Assembly: GCF_012927185.1 (NCBI RefSeq)
Contig: NZ_JABBGB010000003.1
Location: forward strand, 1,116,001 to 1,180,000
Reading direction: 5' to 3'
From: Pseudoflavitalea sp. G-6-1-2
Lineage (GTDB): Bacteria > Bacteroidota > Bacteroidia > Chitinophagales > Chitinophagaceae
DNA: 64,000 bases
Of the stretch, positions 1 to 7,351 are shown piece by piece. The notes beneath the pieces are model-generated. The model was not told where the DNA came from. It saw only the letters and a list, made by a program, of their open reading frames with translations, and did not search any database. The first letter of the stretch is position 1, and every line of letters begins with the position of its first letter. The translations under genes and the position numbers were made by a program.

Positions 1-878
1 TCACCACACGCAAAACCGGTTGGGAAGTTTCTCTCACCGGAACTCCGTTGAAAAGTGCCAAGGGACTCAACTGGGATGTAATGGTGAACTGGTCTACTTT
101 CAAAGAAGTATATACGAAGTTCTATGATGATGTAAAACAACTGGATCTCTACACCAAAATCGGCAGCCGCGTAGATCAGTTCGTTGGTTCTGCATTCGTA
201 AAAACGCCTGAAGGAAAAATCATTTACGATGGTGGTGGATTGCCTATCCGCAACCCCATCAATCAGATTCAGGGATATACCAATCCCGACTGGGTTTGGA
301 GTGTGATTAACAATTTCAGCTATAAGAATTTTCGTCTCGGTTTCCAGTTCGATGGACGAGTAGGTGGAAAGATGATCAACTATATTCAACAGCAAACATA
401 CCGTGGCGGCCGTCACATAAACACTGTTGAAGGTGCTATGGGCGCAGCACGCTATCAGGATTACAAAGGGGTAAAATCATGGGTTGGTGAAGGCGTAACT
501 GTGAACAATGGTGTAGGTATCAACTACGACAATCTCGGTAATGTAACCAACTACAAAGACCTCGCTTACGCACCAAACACCAAAGCCACTTACCTGCAGG
601 ATTATATCAGCTTCTACTACAGCACCAACGAAGCGAACCTGATCAGTAAAACATTTGCGAAGCTGCGTGAAGTAACACTCACTTACAGCCTTCCTCAGAC
701 TTTGCTGAAGCGTTCATTCTTCAGACAGGCGAGCATTTCACTGGTAGGCCGTAACCTGTTCTACTTCTCCAAATACAAAGACGTAGATATCGATCAGTAT
801 GCTGGTCCGCAAGGTTCTTCCAACCTGCAGACACCTACTACAAGAAGATATGGTGTAAACCTCAACCTGGTGTTCTAA
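1..878 (+). CDS. SusC/RagA-type TonB-dependent receptor, C-terminal part (5' truncated by window)
   Basis: The frame is open from base 3 and ends at the TAA at 876-878, so this is the last ~290 residues of a receptor that starts outside the window. The text is typical of the C-terminal beta-barrel of SusC proteins: alternating aromatic and polar strands, a strand reading VGRNLFYFSKYKDVD just before the end, and a final strand ending in LNLVF. SusC barrels form the TonB-driven outer membrane channel for which SusD is the lid. The SusD gene follows after 20 bp, and phosphonate-type catabolic genes follow on the same strand, so the substrate may be a phosphonate-bearing molecule (inference). A TTG near base 48 is not the true start. 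Confidence 0.9.
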   Translation, partial: TTRKTGWEVSLTGTPLKSAKGLNWDVMVNWSTFKEVYTKFYDDVKQLDLYTKIGSRVDQFVGSAFVKTPEGKIIYDGGGLPIRNPINQIQGYTNPDWVWSVINNFSYKNFRLGFQFDGRVGGKMINYIQQQTYRGGRHINTVEGAMGAARYQDYKGVKSWVGEGVTVNNGVGINYDNLGNVTNYKDLAYAPNTKATYLQDYISFYYSTNEANLISKTFAKLREVTLTYSLPQTLLKRSFFRQASISLVGRNLFYFSKYKDVDIDQYAGPQGSSNLQTPTTRRYGVNLNLVF

Positions 879-898
879 TCACTTCAAAAAAGAGAAAC

Positions 899-2476
899 AT
901 GAAATCAACCAAAATACTCCTGACACTGATCACTGCCGGAGCCCTGGCAGCAGGTTGTCAGAAAAAGTTCAACGATTACGAAGCAAATCCTAATCGCCCG
1001 TTAACTGTACCTCCGAATCTGCTGCTGACCGGTGTATTGTCAGACATGAACGGAGATAAGCCATGGAGCAATGTCAGCCGCTGGAATCAGTTCGATAACT
1101 GCAATTACAATTATTACGGCGATCAGCGTTATGACTGGACGGGTGCTTCCCTCAACTACCTCACACTGAAAAATGTAGTGAAGATGGAAGAAGAAGCGCA
1201 GAAGATCGGCGAAGAAGAGAAGAAAGCGTACCTGGCCATCGGCAAATTCATCCGCGCCTGGTATTTCTACCGCATGACCAATCTGGTTGGAGACCTTCCG
1301 ATGACCGAAGCATTGAAAGGTATGGATAATACCAGACCTAAATATGATTCGCAGAAAGAGATTTTTGTGCAGATACTGAAATGGCTCGATGAAGCAAACA
1401 ATGAACTGGCGGCACTTACAGCCGGTTTCAACGGAAATGCAAAGATCGACGGTGATATTTATTTCAACGATAAAACCTCCTGGCGCCGTGCTATCAATAC
1501 GTTCCGTTTGCGTGTGTTGATTTTGCTGAGCAACAAAACAGCCGATGCCGATCTGAAAGTAAAGCAGGATTTTGCTGCAGTAATGGCGGATGCTGTCAAA
1601 TATCCGTTGATGCGCAGCAATGCTGAAAACCTTCAGTACATCTACAACAATTTCAACAAGTATCCCAGCAATCCTGATAACCTTGGTAACGATGCTACGA
1701 GATACAACATGTCTTCGAGCTACCTCAATACACTGGTTGATCTGAAAGATGCCCGCGCATTTGTAACGGCAGAGCCTGCAACACAGCAGTTGAATGAATT
1801 CCATAAAACACCGGCTGACATCACTGCATATGTAGGTGCAGAATCAGGTGAAGAGCTGGCTGTGATGTCTTCAAAAATGTCGAACGTAGATACGGCAGCG
1901 TATTCAGTTCGGAGCAGAAGCCGTTACTATTCAAGTTATACAGCTGAACCCGGAACATTGATCGGTTATGCAGAATTGTGTTTCAATATCGCTGAAGCCA
2001 TTAACCGCGGCTGGATAACAGGCAATGCTGAAACATGGTATAAGAATGGGATCAAAGCTTCTATGACACTCTATGGAATTCCTGTAGATGCAGCTGGCAA
2101 TATCTCCAAGATATACCCATACGGCTCGCCTAAAGCTGTTACCTATACTATCCCTTTCGATTTTGAAGCTGTTTATTATGTACAGGGAAAAGTGAAATAT
2201 GCCGGCGACAATGCGGATGGCCTCAAACAAATTCTTACACAGAAATACCTTGCATTCTTCCAGAACTCAGGCTGGGAAGCGTATTTCAACTGGAGACGTA
2301 CTGGAGTACCAACCTTCAGTACCGGCGTAGGTACAGGAAACAGCGGCCGTATCCCCAAAAGATTCCGCTATCCCAACTCTGAATCAACTACCAATACCGA
2401 CAATCTCAAAGAAGCACTGAAGAATCAGTTTTCCGGAGCGGACGATATCAATGCAGATATGTGGTTGCTGAAGTAA
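899..2476 (+). CDS. SusD/RagB-like nutrient-binding outer membrane lipoprotein (SusD-like_2 type)
   Basis: The 525-residue protein has a lipoprotein signal peptide with the lipobox ending at Cys20 (LAAGCQKK), then an NPNRP...VPPNLLL stretch near residues 30-42. That stretch is characteristic of the SusD-like_2 group. The rest is helical, with TPR-like segments such as the FIRAWYFYRMTNLVGDLP region. SusD proteins sit on the cell surface and deliver ligand to the partner SusC barrel. The gene lies 20 bp after the SusC gene and 28 bp before a secreted phosphatase-family gene, so it is clearly co-transcribed. The substrate cannot be read from the sequence; the downstream P-C bond cleavage genes suggest a phosphorus compound. 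A long open frame on the opposite strand inside it is a shadow. Confidence 0.93.
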   Translation: MKSTKILLTLITAGALAAGCQKKFNDYEANPNRPLTVPPNLLLTGVLSDMNGDKPWSNVSRWNQFDNCNYNYYGDQRYDWTGASLNYLTLKNVVKMEEEAQKIGEEEKKAYLAIGKFIRAWYFYRMTNLVGDLPMTEALKGMDNTRPKYDSQKEIFVQILKWLDEANNELAALTAGFNGNAKIDGDIYFNDKTSWRRAINTFRLRVLILLSNKTADADLKVKQDFAAVMADAVKYPLMRSNAENLQYIYNNFNKYPSNPDNLGNDATRYNMSSSYLNTLVDLKDARAFVTAEPATQQLNEFHKTPADITAYVGAESGEELAVMSSKMSNVDTAAYSVRSRSRYYSSYTAEPGTLIGYAELCFNIAEAINRGWITGNAETWYKNGIKASMTLYGIPVDAAGNISKIYPYGSPKAVTYTIPFDFEAVYYVQGKVKYAGDNADGLKQILTQKYLAFFQNSGWEAYFNWRRTGVPTFSTGVGTGNSGRIPKRFRYPNSESTTNTDNLKEALKNQFSGADDINADMWLLK

Positions 2477-2504
2477 AATAATTGTTACCAATCAAACAGA
2501 ACTG

Positions 2505-3587
2505 ATGAAAAGAATATTCGTGGCCTGCTGTATGCTCATGGGAATGAGCAGCAGCATGGCACAGACAAAAAAAGCAGCAAACGTAGTAGTGGTTACGCTC
2601 GATGGATTCCGCTGGCAGGAAATGTTTGGCGGAGCCGATGAACAACTGATCAATGATCCGTCGTATTCATTCGACACTGCTGCGCTGAAGAAAAAATACT
2701 GGGCGGCAACTCCGCAGGAGCGCAGAGCAAAACTGCTTCCTTTTGTGTGGAATACCATTGCGAAGCAAGGACAGCTGCATGGCAACCGCACACTCGGCAG
2801 CAACGTGAATGTGAAGAACAGGTATTGGTTCTCTTATCCCGGTTACAATGAGATCTTCAGCGGATACCCCGATACACTGGTCAATTCAAATGATCCCACG
2901 CCGAACGCAAATGTTACAGTGCTGGAGTTTCTGAATAACCAGCCTGCGTTTAAAGGCAAAGTAGCTGCATTCACTTCATGGGATTGCTTCGATGGCATCT
3001 TCAACGAAAAGCGTGCAGGGTTTCCGGTGAGTGCAGGATTTGATTCACTAAAAATGAAACAGCCCGCATTCAGATTGCTCAATGAAATGCAGTTTCTTTC
3101 TCCGCAGCCCTTGGGTGAAGGAGTACGTCCTGATCATCTCACCTATACAATCGGCAAAGAATATCTGCGCCAATATGCGCCCCGCGTGCTTTACATCGGA
3201 TTCGATGAAACAGACGACTATGCACATGGCGGCCGATACGATTTCTATCTCAATACTGCACATGCAACCGACAAATGGCTAGCCGATCTCTGGAACACGC
3301 TTCAGTCGATTCCGCAATATCGCAATAACACAACCTTGCTGGTCACCACAGATCATGGTCGTGGTGATATTGTGAAGAAAGATTGGAGAAGTCATGGCAG
3401 TGAGATCGAAGGTTCTGATCAGATATGGTTTGCTGCAATCGGTGTTGGCATCAAAGCCGAAGGCGAGAGCAATAAATCGGAGCAATTGTATCAGGCGCAG
3501 ATCGCATCCACCATTGCAGCGCTGCTGGGACTGCGGTTTACACCGCCACAACCTGTGGCAGCTCACCTGCCGGTGATCATGAAATAA
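2505..3587 (+). CDS. Secreted alkaline phosphatase / nucleotide pyrophosphatase (NPP) superfamily hydrolase
   Basis: A 360-residue protein with a cleavable signal peptide (cleavage likely after SSSMAQ). Metal-site motifs of the alkaline phosphatase superfamily are visible in order: DGFRWQEMF near residue 33, YWFSYPGYNEIFSGYPD near 110-126 (the Ser before Tyr-Pro is the probable nucleophile), FDETDDYAHGG near 235, and TTDHGRG near 283 followed by a His in WRSHG. Such enzymes hydrolyse phosphate mono- or diesters in the periplasm or at the surface. Lying between SusD and a PhnZ-like gene, it could release small phosphonates or phosphate from an imported or surface-bound ester (inference). Phosphonoacetate hydrolase PhnA belongs to the same superfamily but is not obviously closer. 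Confidence 0.85.
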   Translation: MKRIFVACCMLMGMSSSMAQTKKAANVVVVTLDGFRWQEMFGGADEQLINDPSYSFDTAALKKKYWAATPQERRAKLLPFVWNTIAKQGQLHGNRTLGSNVNVKNRYWFSYPGYNEIFSGYPDTLVNSNDPTPNANVTVLEFLNNQPAFKGKVAAFTSWDCFDGIFNEKRAGFPVSAGFDSLKMKQPAFRLLNEMQFLSPQPLGEGVRPDHLTYTIGKEYLRQYAPRVLYIGFDETDDYAHGGRYDFYLNTAHATDKWLADLWNTLQSIPQYRNNTTLLVTTDHGRGDIVKKDWRSHGSEIEGSDQIWFAAIGVGIKAEGESNKSEQLYQAQIASTIAALLGLRFTPPQPVAAHLPVIMK

Positions 3588-3598
3588 TCAAACAATAC

Positions 3599-4201
3599 AT
3601 GACGCAACAACAAGCTATAGAAACGGTCGCTGATATATTCTCACTCTACGAGTTATTCGGTAGTGCGGATTATATCGGCGAACCGGTTTCGCAAATCGAA
3701 CATATGTGCCAGGCAGCAGAACTGGCCGAAGCCGAAGGTTATGATGAAGAAGTGATACTCGCAGCATTCTTTCATGATATCGGCCATCTCTGCGAATACA
3801 TCATGCCGGCAGAGCAGATGAACGGATACGGCGTAGTGGATCACGAAGTACTTGCCGGCACTTATCTGCGTGAAAAAGGATTTTCTGAAAGAGTGGCAAA
3901 GCTTGCCGAAAGCCATGTGCTGGCAAAGCGTTACCTCACTTTCAAATATCCTGCATACTTCGAACGACTATCGGTTGCCAGCAGGGAAACATTGCAGCAA
4001 CAAGGTGGTGTGATGAATGCAGCCGAAGCCGCCGCATTCGAATCAGATCCATTGCATACACTGTTCATCAAACTGCGCGAGTGGGATGATCTTGCCAAGC
4101 AGGAACATAAACCACTTCCATCATTACAGAAATACAAAGACATGGCCATTCGCCATCTCTCCAATAACCTCGATCACAAAACAGCAAGAAACGATGATTA
4201 A
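3599..4201 (+). CDS. phnZ: PhnZ-type HD-domain phosphonate (C-P bond) oxygenase
   Basis: A 200-residue HD-domain protein matching the phosphonate-degradation HD oxygenase family (TIGR03276). The N-terminal motif DYIGEPVSQIEH (residues 24-35) carries the Tyr and Glu that in characterised PhnZ sense substrate and cap the di-iron site. The six expected iron ligands are present: His35, His59, Asp60, His82, His106 and Asp163 (or Asp164). PhnZ oxidatively cleaves (R)-2-amino-1-hydroxyethylphosphonate to glycine and phosphate. Its usual partner, the Fe(II)/2-oxoglutarate dioxygenase PhnY, is not in the window. The gene starts 11 bp after the phosphatase-family gene, and its last 8 bp overlap the next gene, indicating translational coupling. 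Family assignment is strong; exact substrate is inferred. Confidence 0.9.
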   Translation: MTQQQAIETVADIFSLYELFGSADYIGEPVSQIEHMCQAAELAEAEGYDEEVILAAFFHDIGHLCEYIMPAEQMNGYGVVDHEVLAGTYLREKGFSERVAKLAESHVLAKRYLTFKYPAYFERLSVASRETLQQQGGVMNAAEAAAFESDPLHTLFIKLREWDDLAKQEHKPLPSLQKYKDMAIRHLSNNLDHKTARNDD

Positions 4202-4871
4202 ACTAGCGGTATTCGACATGGCGGGCACCACCGTGGTGGACAATAATTTTGTAGGCAAAGCCTTTCAGCAGGCCTTCAGCAAAAATGGATATGAAATTGC
4301 ATTGGCAGACTTCAATCACCTCATGGGCTATCACAAGCCCACTGCCATTCGCATGGTGCTCGATAAAATAGGCGTTGATGCAAACGATCAACTGATCGAA
4401 ACCATACACGATGCATTCCAAACCGAAATGCTCGATTTCTACAAACACGATCCTGCAGTAAGCGCTATTCCCGAAGCAGAAAATATCTTCCTCTACCTGA
4501 AAGAAAAGGGCATCCGCATTGCGCTGAACACGGGCTTCTCGCGCGAGATCGCAGACAGCATCATTACGCGCCTGAAATGGAAAGAGCGTGGACTGATCGA
4601 CGATTACATTGCCAGTGACGAAGTAGAGCAGGGGCGTCCGCAGGTGTTTATGATGCAGCAGCTGATGCAACGCGCCGGCATTACCGATACAACACTGGTG
4701 GCCAAGATCGGCGATACCGAAGTGGATATCAATGAAGGCCGTAATGCAGGCTGCGGGCTGGTTGTAGCGGTAACAACAGGTGCTTACACCCGCGAAGAAC
4801 TGGCAGCTTTTAACCCGGATCATATTCTCGACAGTCTCGATGAACTGCCGCAGCTTATCGGCATTGCATAA
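4194..4871 (+). CDS. PhnX-like HAD hydrolase (phosphonatase-like, TIGR03351 type)
   Basis: The ATG at 4194 overlaps the end of the phnZ gene by 8 bp and gives a 225-residue protein starting MIKLAVFDMAGTT. A frame running further upstream only reads through phnZ. The HAD nucleophile motif FDMAGTT carries Asp8. A cap segment with MGYHK puts Lys48 where phosphonoacetaldehyde hydrolase PhnX has its Schiff-base lysine (MG-x-x-K). HAD motifs LNTGFS near 120 and KIGDTEVDINEGRNAGC near 178-194 complete the site. The expected reaction is hydrolysis of phosphonoacetaldehyde to acetaldehyde and phosphate. The conserved lysine favours true phosphonatase-type chemistry over a generic phosphatase. No PhnW transaminase is present; the FAD enzyme downstream could supply the aldehyde (inference). 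Confidence 0.87.
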   Translation: MIKLAVFDMAGTTVVDNNFVGKAFQQAFSKNGYEIALADFNHLMGYHKPTAIRMVLDKIGVDANDQLIETIHDAFQTEMLDFYKHDPAVSAIPEAENIFLYLKEKGIRIALNTGFSREIADSIITRLKWKERGLIDDYIASDEVEQGRPQVFMMQQLMQRAGITDTTLVAKIGDTEVDINEGRNAGCGLVVAVTTGAYTREELAAFNPDHILDSLDELPQLIGIA

Positions 4872-4874
4872 TCA

Positions 4875-6179
4875 TTGCTCACATTAAACAGCAAAAGCTT
4901 GTCTGAACAATTAGCAATATCAGCAAGGCCTGCAGGCCGGCAAACAGGCACCGCACTGTACGTTGCCGTAGTGGCGTTTCTTACTTACGCATCGGTGTAT
5001 GCATTTCGGAAACCCTTTACTGTAGCTACTTTTGAAGGCATCAGTTTTTTGGGGATACCGTATCAGACCCTGCTGATCATCAGTCAGGTGATCGGATATA
5101 TGGGCAGCAAGTTTGCCGGCATTAAACTGATCGCAGAGCTGAAACAAAGCGGTCGCTGGAAAACAGCCATGATACTGATCGGTGCTGCATGGATCTCGCT
5201 GCTCTTCTTCGCACTTGTACCCGCACCTTTCGGAATGATCTTTTTACTGATCAATGGCTTCTCACTGGGGTTCATGTGGGGCATAGTGTTCAGTTATGTG
5301 GAAGGAAGAAGAACCACTGACTTTATCGGCTCCACCATGGCGGTGAGCTTTATTTTCGCAGGAGGATTCACACGCTCCGTGGCTAAATGGCTGATGCTTG
5401 AATGGAGCGTTTCTGAAAAGTGGATGCCTTTCATGACGGGGCTCGTTTTCATTGTTCCGATTATGCTGTTATTCCTGATGCTCGAAAAAATTCCGGCGCC
5501 CACATCGGAAGACGTCCGGGAAAGAACAGCAAGAGTGCCACTCGATAAATCAGGAAGAAAACAACTGCTGCGCAGGTTCGGTGGCGGATTGATAGTGATC
5601 ACCATCACTTATTCTTTTCTTACAGTGATGCGCGATGTGCGCGACAACTATATGGCCAATATGTGGAATGAGATCGGTTATGGCAACGATGCAGGCATTT
5701 TTGCCCGTTCTGAATCTTCTATCTCAATTTCTGTACTGGCGCTGATGGCGCTGCTGGTGCTGGTTCGCAGAAATCTTACCGCATTCAGATTGATTCATGT
5801 GGTGATAGCTGCAGGTTTTCTGCTGGCAGGTGTCAGCTCATGTCTGTTTGTGAATGGTCGCCTGAACGGCGCACTGTGGATGCAGCTTACAGGCCTTGGC
5901 CTCTACATGGCATACATCCCTTTCAATTGCATTTTCTTCGAGCGACTGATCGCAACTTTCAAAATAGCCGGCAATGTGGGCTTTCTCATTTACCTCGCAG
6001 ATGCCTATGGCTATCTGGGAAGTGTATCGGTGATGCTGGGAAAATCTTTCCTGGATCTGAAACTGAACTGGAGTGGATTTTTTTCGCATGGCGTAATTTT
6101 GCTTTCTGTAATCGGCATCGCCGGTACCGTAGCTTCCCTGTATTATTTCAACAATAAATTCAAACAACAAAATTTATAA
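4875..6179 (+). CDS. DUF5690 / MFS-like 12-TM membrane protein, candidate phosphonate transporter
   Basis: About 434 residues with roughly twelve hydrophobic segments, an MFS-like arrangement and a central cytoplasmic loop (residues ~205-230, charged). It resembles the DUF5690 family of Bacteroidota. No ATG is available near the start. TTG at 4875 (3 bp after the PhnX-like stop) or TTG at 4899 are the plausible starts, the latter giving LSEQLAIS as N-terminus. It is embedded between the PhnX-like hydrolase and the FAD enzyme with 3-bp and 1-bp gaps, so it must be co-expressed with them. The natural job would be inner membrane import of the phosphonate or export of a product. Function is inferred from context only. 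Confidence 0.8.
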   Translation: MLTLNSKSLSEQLAISARPAGRQTGTALYVAVVAFLTYASVYAFRKPFTVATFEGISFLGIPYQTLLIISQVIGYMGSKFAGIKLIAELKQSGRWKTAMILIGAAWISLLFFALVPAPFGMIFLLINGFSLGFMWGIVFSYVEGRRTTDFIGSTMAVSFIFAGGFTRSVAKWLMLEWSVSEKWMPFMTGLVFIVPIMLLFLMLEKIPAPTSEDVRERTARVPLDKSGRKQLLRRFGGGLIVITITYSFLTVMRDVRDNYMANMWNEIGYGNDAGIFARSESSISISVLALMALLVLVRRNLTAFRLIHVVIAAGFLLAGVSSCLFVNGRLNGALWMQLTGLGLYMAYIPFNCIFFERLIATFKIAGNVGFLIYLADAYGYLGSVSVMLGKSFLDLKLNWSGFFSHGVILLSVIGIAGTVASLYYFNNKFKQQNL

Positions 6180-6180
6180 A

Positions 6181-7296
6181 ATGGCGCAAAGAAGTGCGAT
6201 AGTGATCGGTGCAGGCATAGCCGGACTGGCAACCGCCAGAGCCCTTGCAGTTCGTGGATACAAGGTTACTGTAATTGAAAGATCAGGAAGGGCAGTAGGT
6301 GCTTCCATCCGCAATTTCGGAATGATATGGCCGATTGGTCAACCCGATGGCGGCATGTACGAAACTGCCATGCTGAGCAGAAAGATCTGGAAAACGGTTT
6401 GCACAGAAGCAGGGATCTGGCATGATGAAGTGGGCTCACTTCATCTGGCATACAGCGCCGACGAATTTGCTGTGTTGCAGGAACTGTCGAAGGTCTATCA
6501 GCATAGAAACTATCAATTGCTTACGCCCGAAGAGATTAAGGCATCCTCTCCGAATGTTGTTACGGAGTCTTTGATAGGCGGGCTTTTCAGCAGCGACGAA
6601 CTGATTGTTGATCCACGCGAAGCGATTGCAAAAATACCGGACTACCTCAGTGATAAATTCGGTGTTGAATTCAAATGGGGAGTTGCAGCAACTGATATTG
6701 CCTATCCTTCGGTATTCAGTGCCGGAGAAACATTTGAGGCCGATGATATCTATGTGTGCAGTGGCGCAGACTTTGAAACACTCTATCCGAAAGTATTTGC
6801 AGCATTGCCGATTACCAAATGCAAATTGCAGATGATGCGCATGGCGGCCCAGCCCGAAGCGCAGCGTATCGGACCTGCCATCTGCGGGGCCTTATCTCTT
6901 GCGCATTACAGCAGCTTTAAGCAGGCGACCTCTCTCGATGCACTGCGTAAGCGCTTCGAAGCGGAATATCCTGAATATCTGCGCTGGGGCATTCACGTTA
7001 TGGTGTCGCAGAACCAGTCGGGTGAACTGACTGTCGGAGATTCACATGAGTATGGCCATACGCATGATCCTTTCGATAAAAGATTCATCAATCAACTGAT
7101 ACTCGATTACCTGAAAACATTCGCCCGGTTTGCCGATGAAACAGTGATCGAAACATGGAATGGCATCTATCCCAAACTCACCAACGGCGAAACCAATCTG
7201 GTGCTGGAACCAGAGCCGGGAGTAACTATCATCAATGGATTTGGTGGTGTAGGAATGACCCTGGCATTTGGAGTCTGCGAACAGTTGATGAAGTAA
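6181..7296 (+). CDS. FAD-dependent oxidoreductase of the phosphonate-associated TIGR03364 type
   Basis: A 371-residue DAO-fold flavoprotein. The FAD dinucleotide-binding motif VIGAGIAGLATARAL is at residues 8-22, followed by a Glu at the end of beta-2 (VIER), a GASIRNFGMIWPIG segment near 41-54, and a C-terminal FAD-contacting stretch INGFGGVGMTLAFG near 350-363. The family is recurrent in phosphonate catabolic clusters. Related FAD enzymes from such clusters (as I recall, PbfC and PbfD) oxidise 2-aminoethylphosphonate or its N-alkyl forms to phosphonoacetaldehyde, which would feed the PhnX-like hydrolase two genes upstream and bypass a PhnW transaminase. It begins one base after the DUF5690 stop and is the last gene before a strong terminator. 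Exact substrate is inference. Confidence 0.86.
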   Translation: MAQRSAIVIGAGIAGLATARALAVRGYKVTVIERSGRAVGASIRNFGMIWPIGQPDGGMYETAMLSRKIWKTVCTEAGIWHDEVGSLHLAYSADEFAVLQELSKVYQHRNYQLLTPEEIKASSPNVVTESLIGGLFSSDELIVDPREAIAKIPDYLSDKFGVEFKWGVAATDIAYPSVFSAGETFEADDIYVCSGADFETLYPKVFAALPITKCKLQMMRMAAQPEAQRIGPAICGALSLAHYSSFKQATSLDALRKRFEAEYPEYLRWGIHVMVSQNQSGELTVGDSHEYGHTHDPFDKRFINQLILDYLKTFARFADETVIETWNGIYPKLTNGETNLVLEPEPGVTIINGFGGVGMTLAFGVCEQLMK

Positions 7297-7310
7297 AAAG
7301 AAATAGAAAA

Positions 7311-7342
7311 GCCCGGAAGTACAGCTTCCGGGCTTTTTTTTA
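7311..7342 (+). terminator. Rho-independent terminator of the phosphonate locus, probably bidirectional
   Basis: A perfect 9-bp stem GCCCGGAAG (7311-7319) / CTTCCGGGC (7325-7333) with a 5-base loop is followed by nine T. An A-rich run at 7296-7310 would serve as the T tract on the other strand, where the convergent PKD-like gene ends at 7352. Confidence 0.92.
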
Positions 7343-7351
7343 TGCAATAGT

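Noticed and set aside
1040-1804. A 254-residue minus-strand frame inside the SusD gene
   Set aside because: Low-complexity Cys/Ile-rich translation typical of antisense to SusD; no family resemblance.
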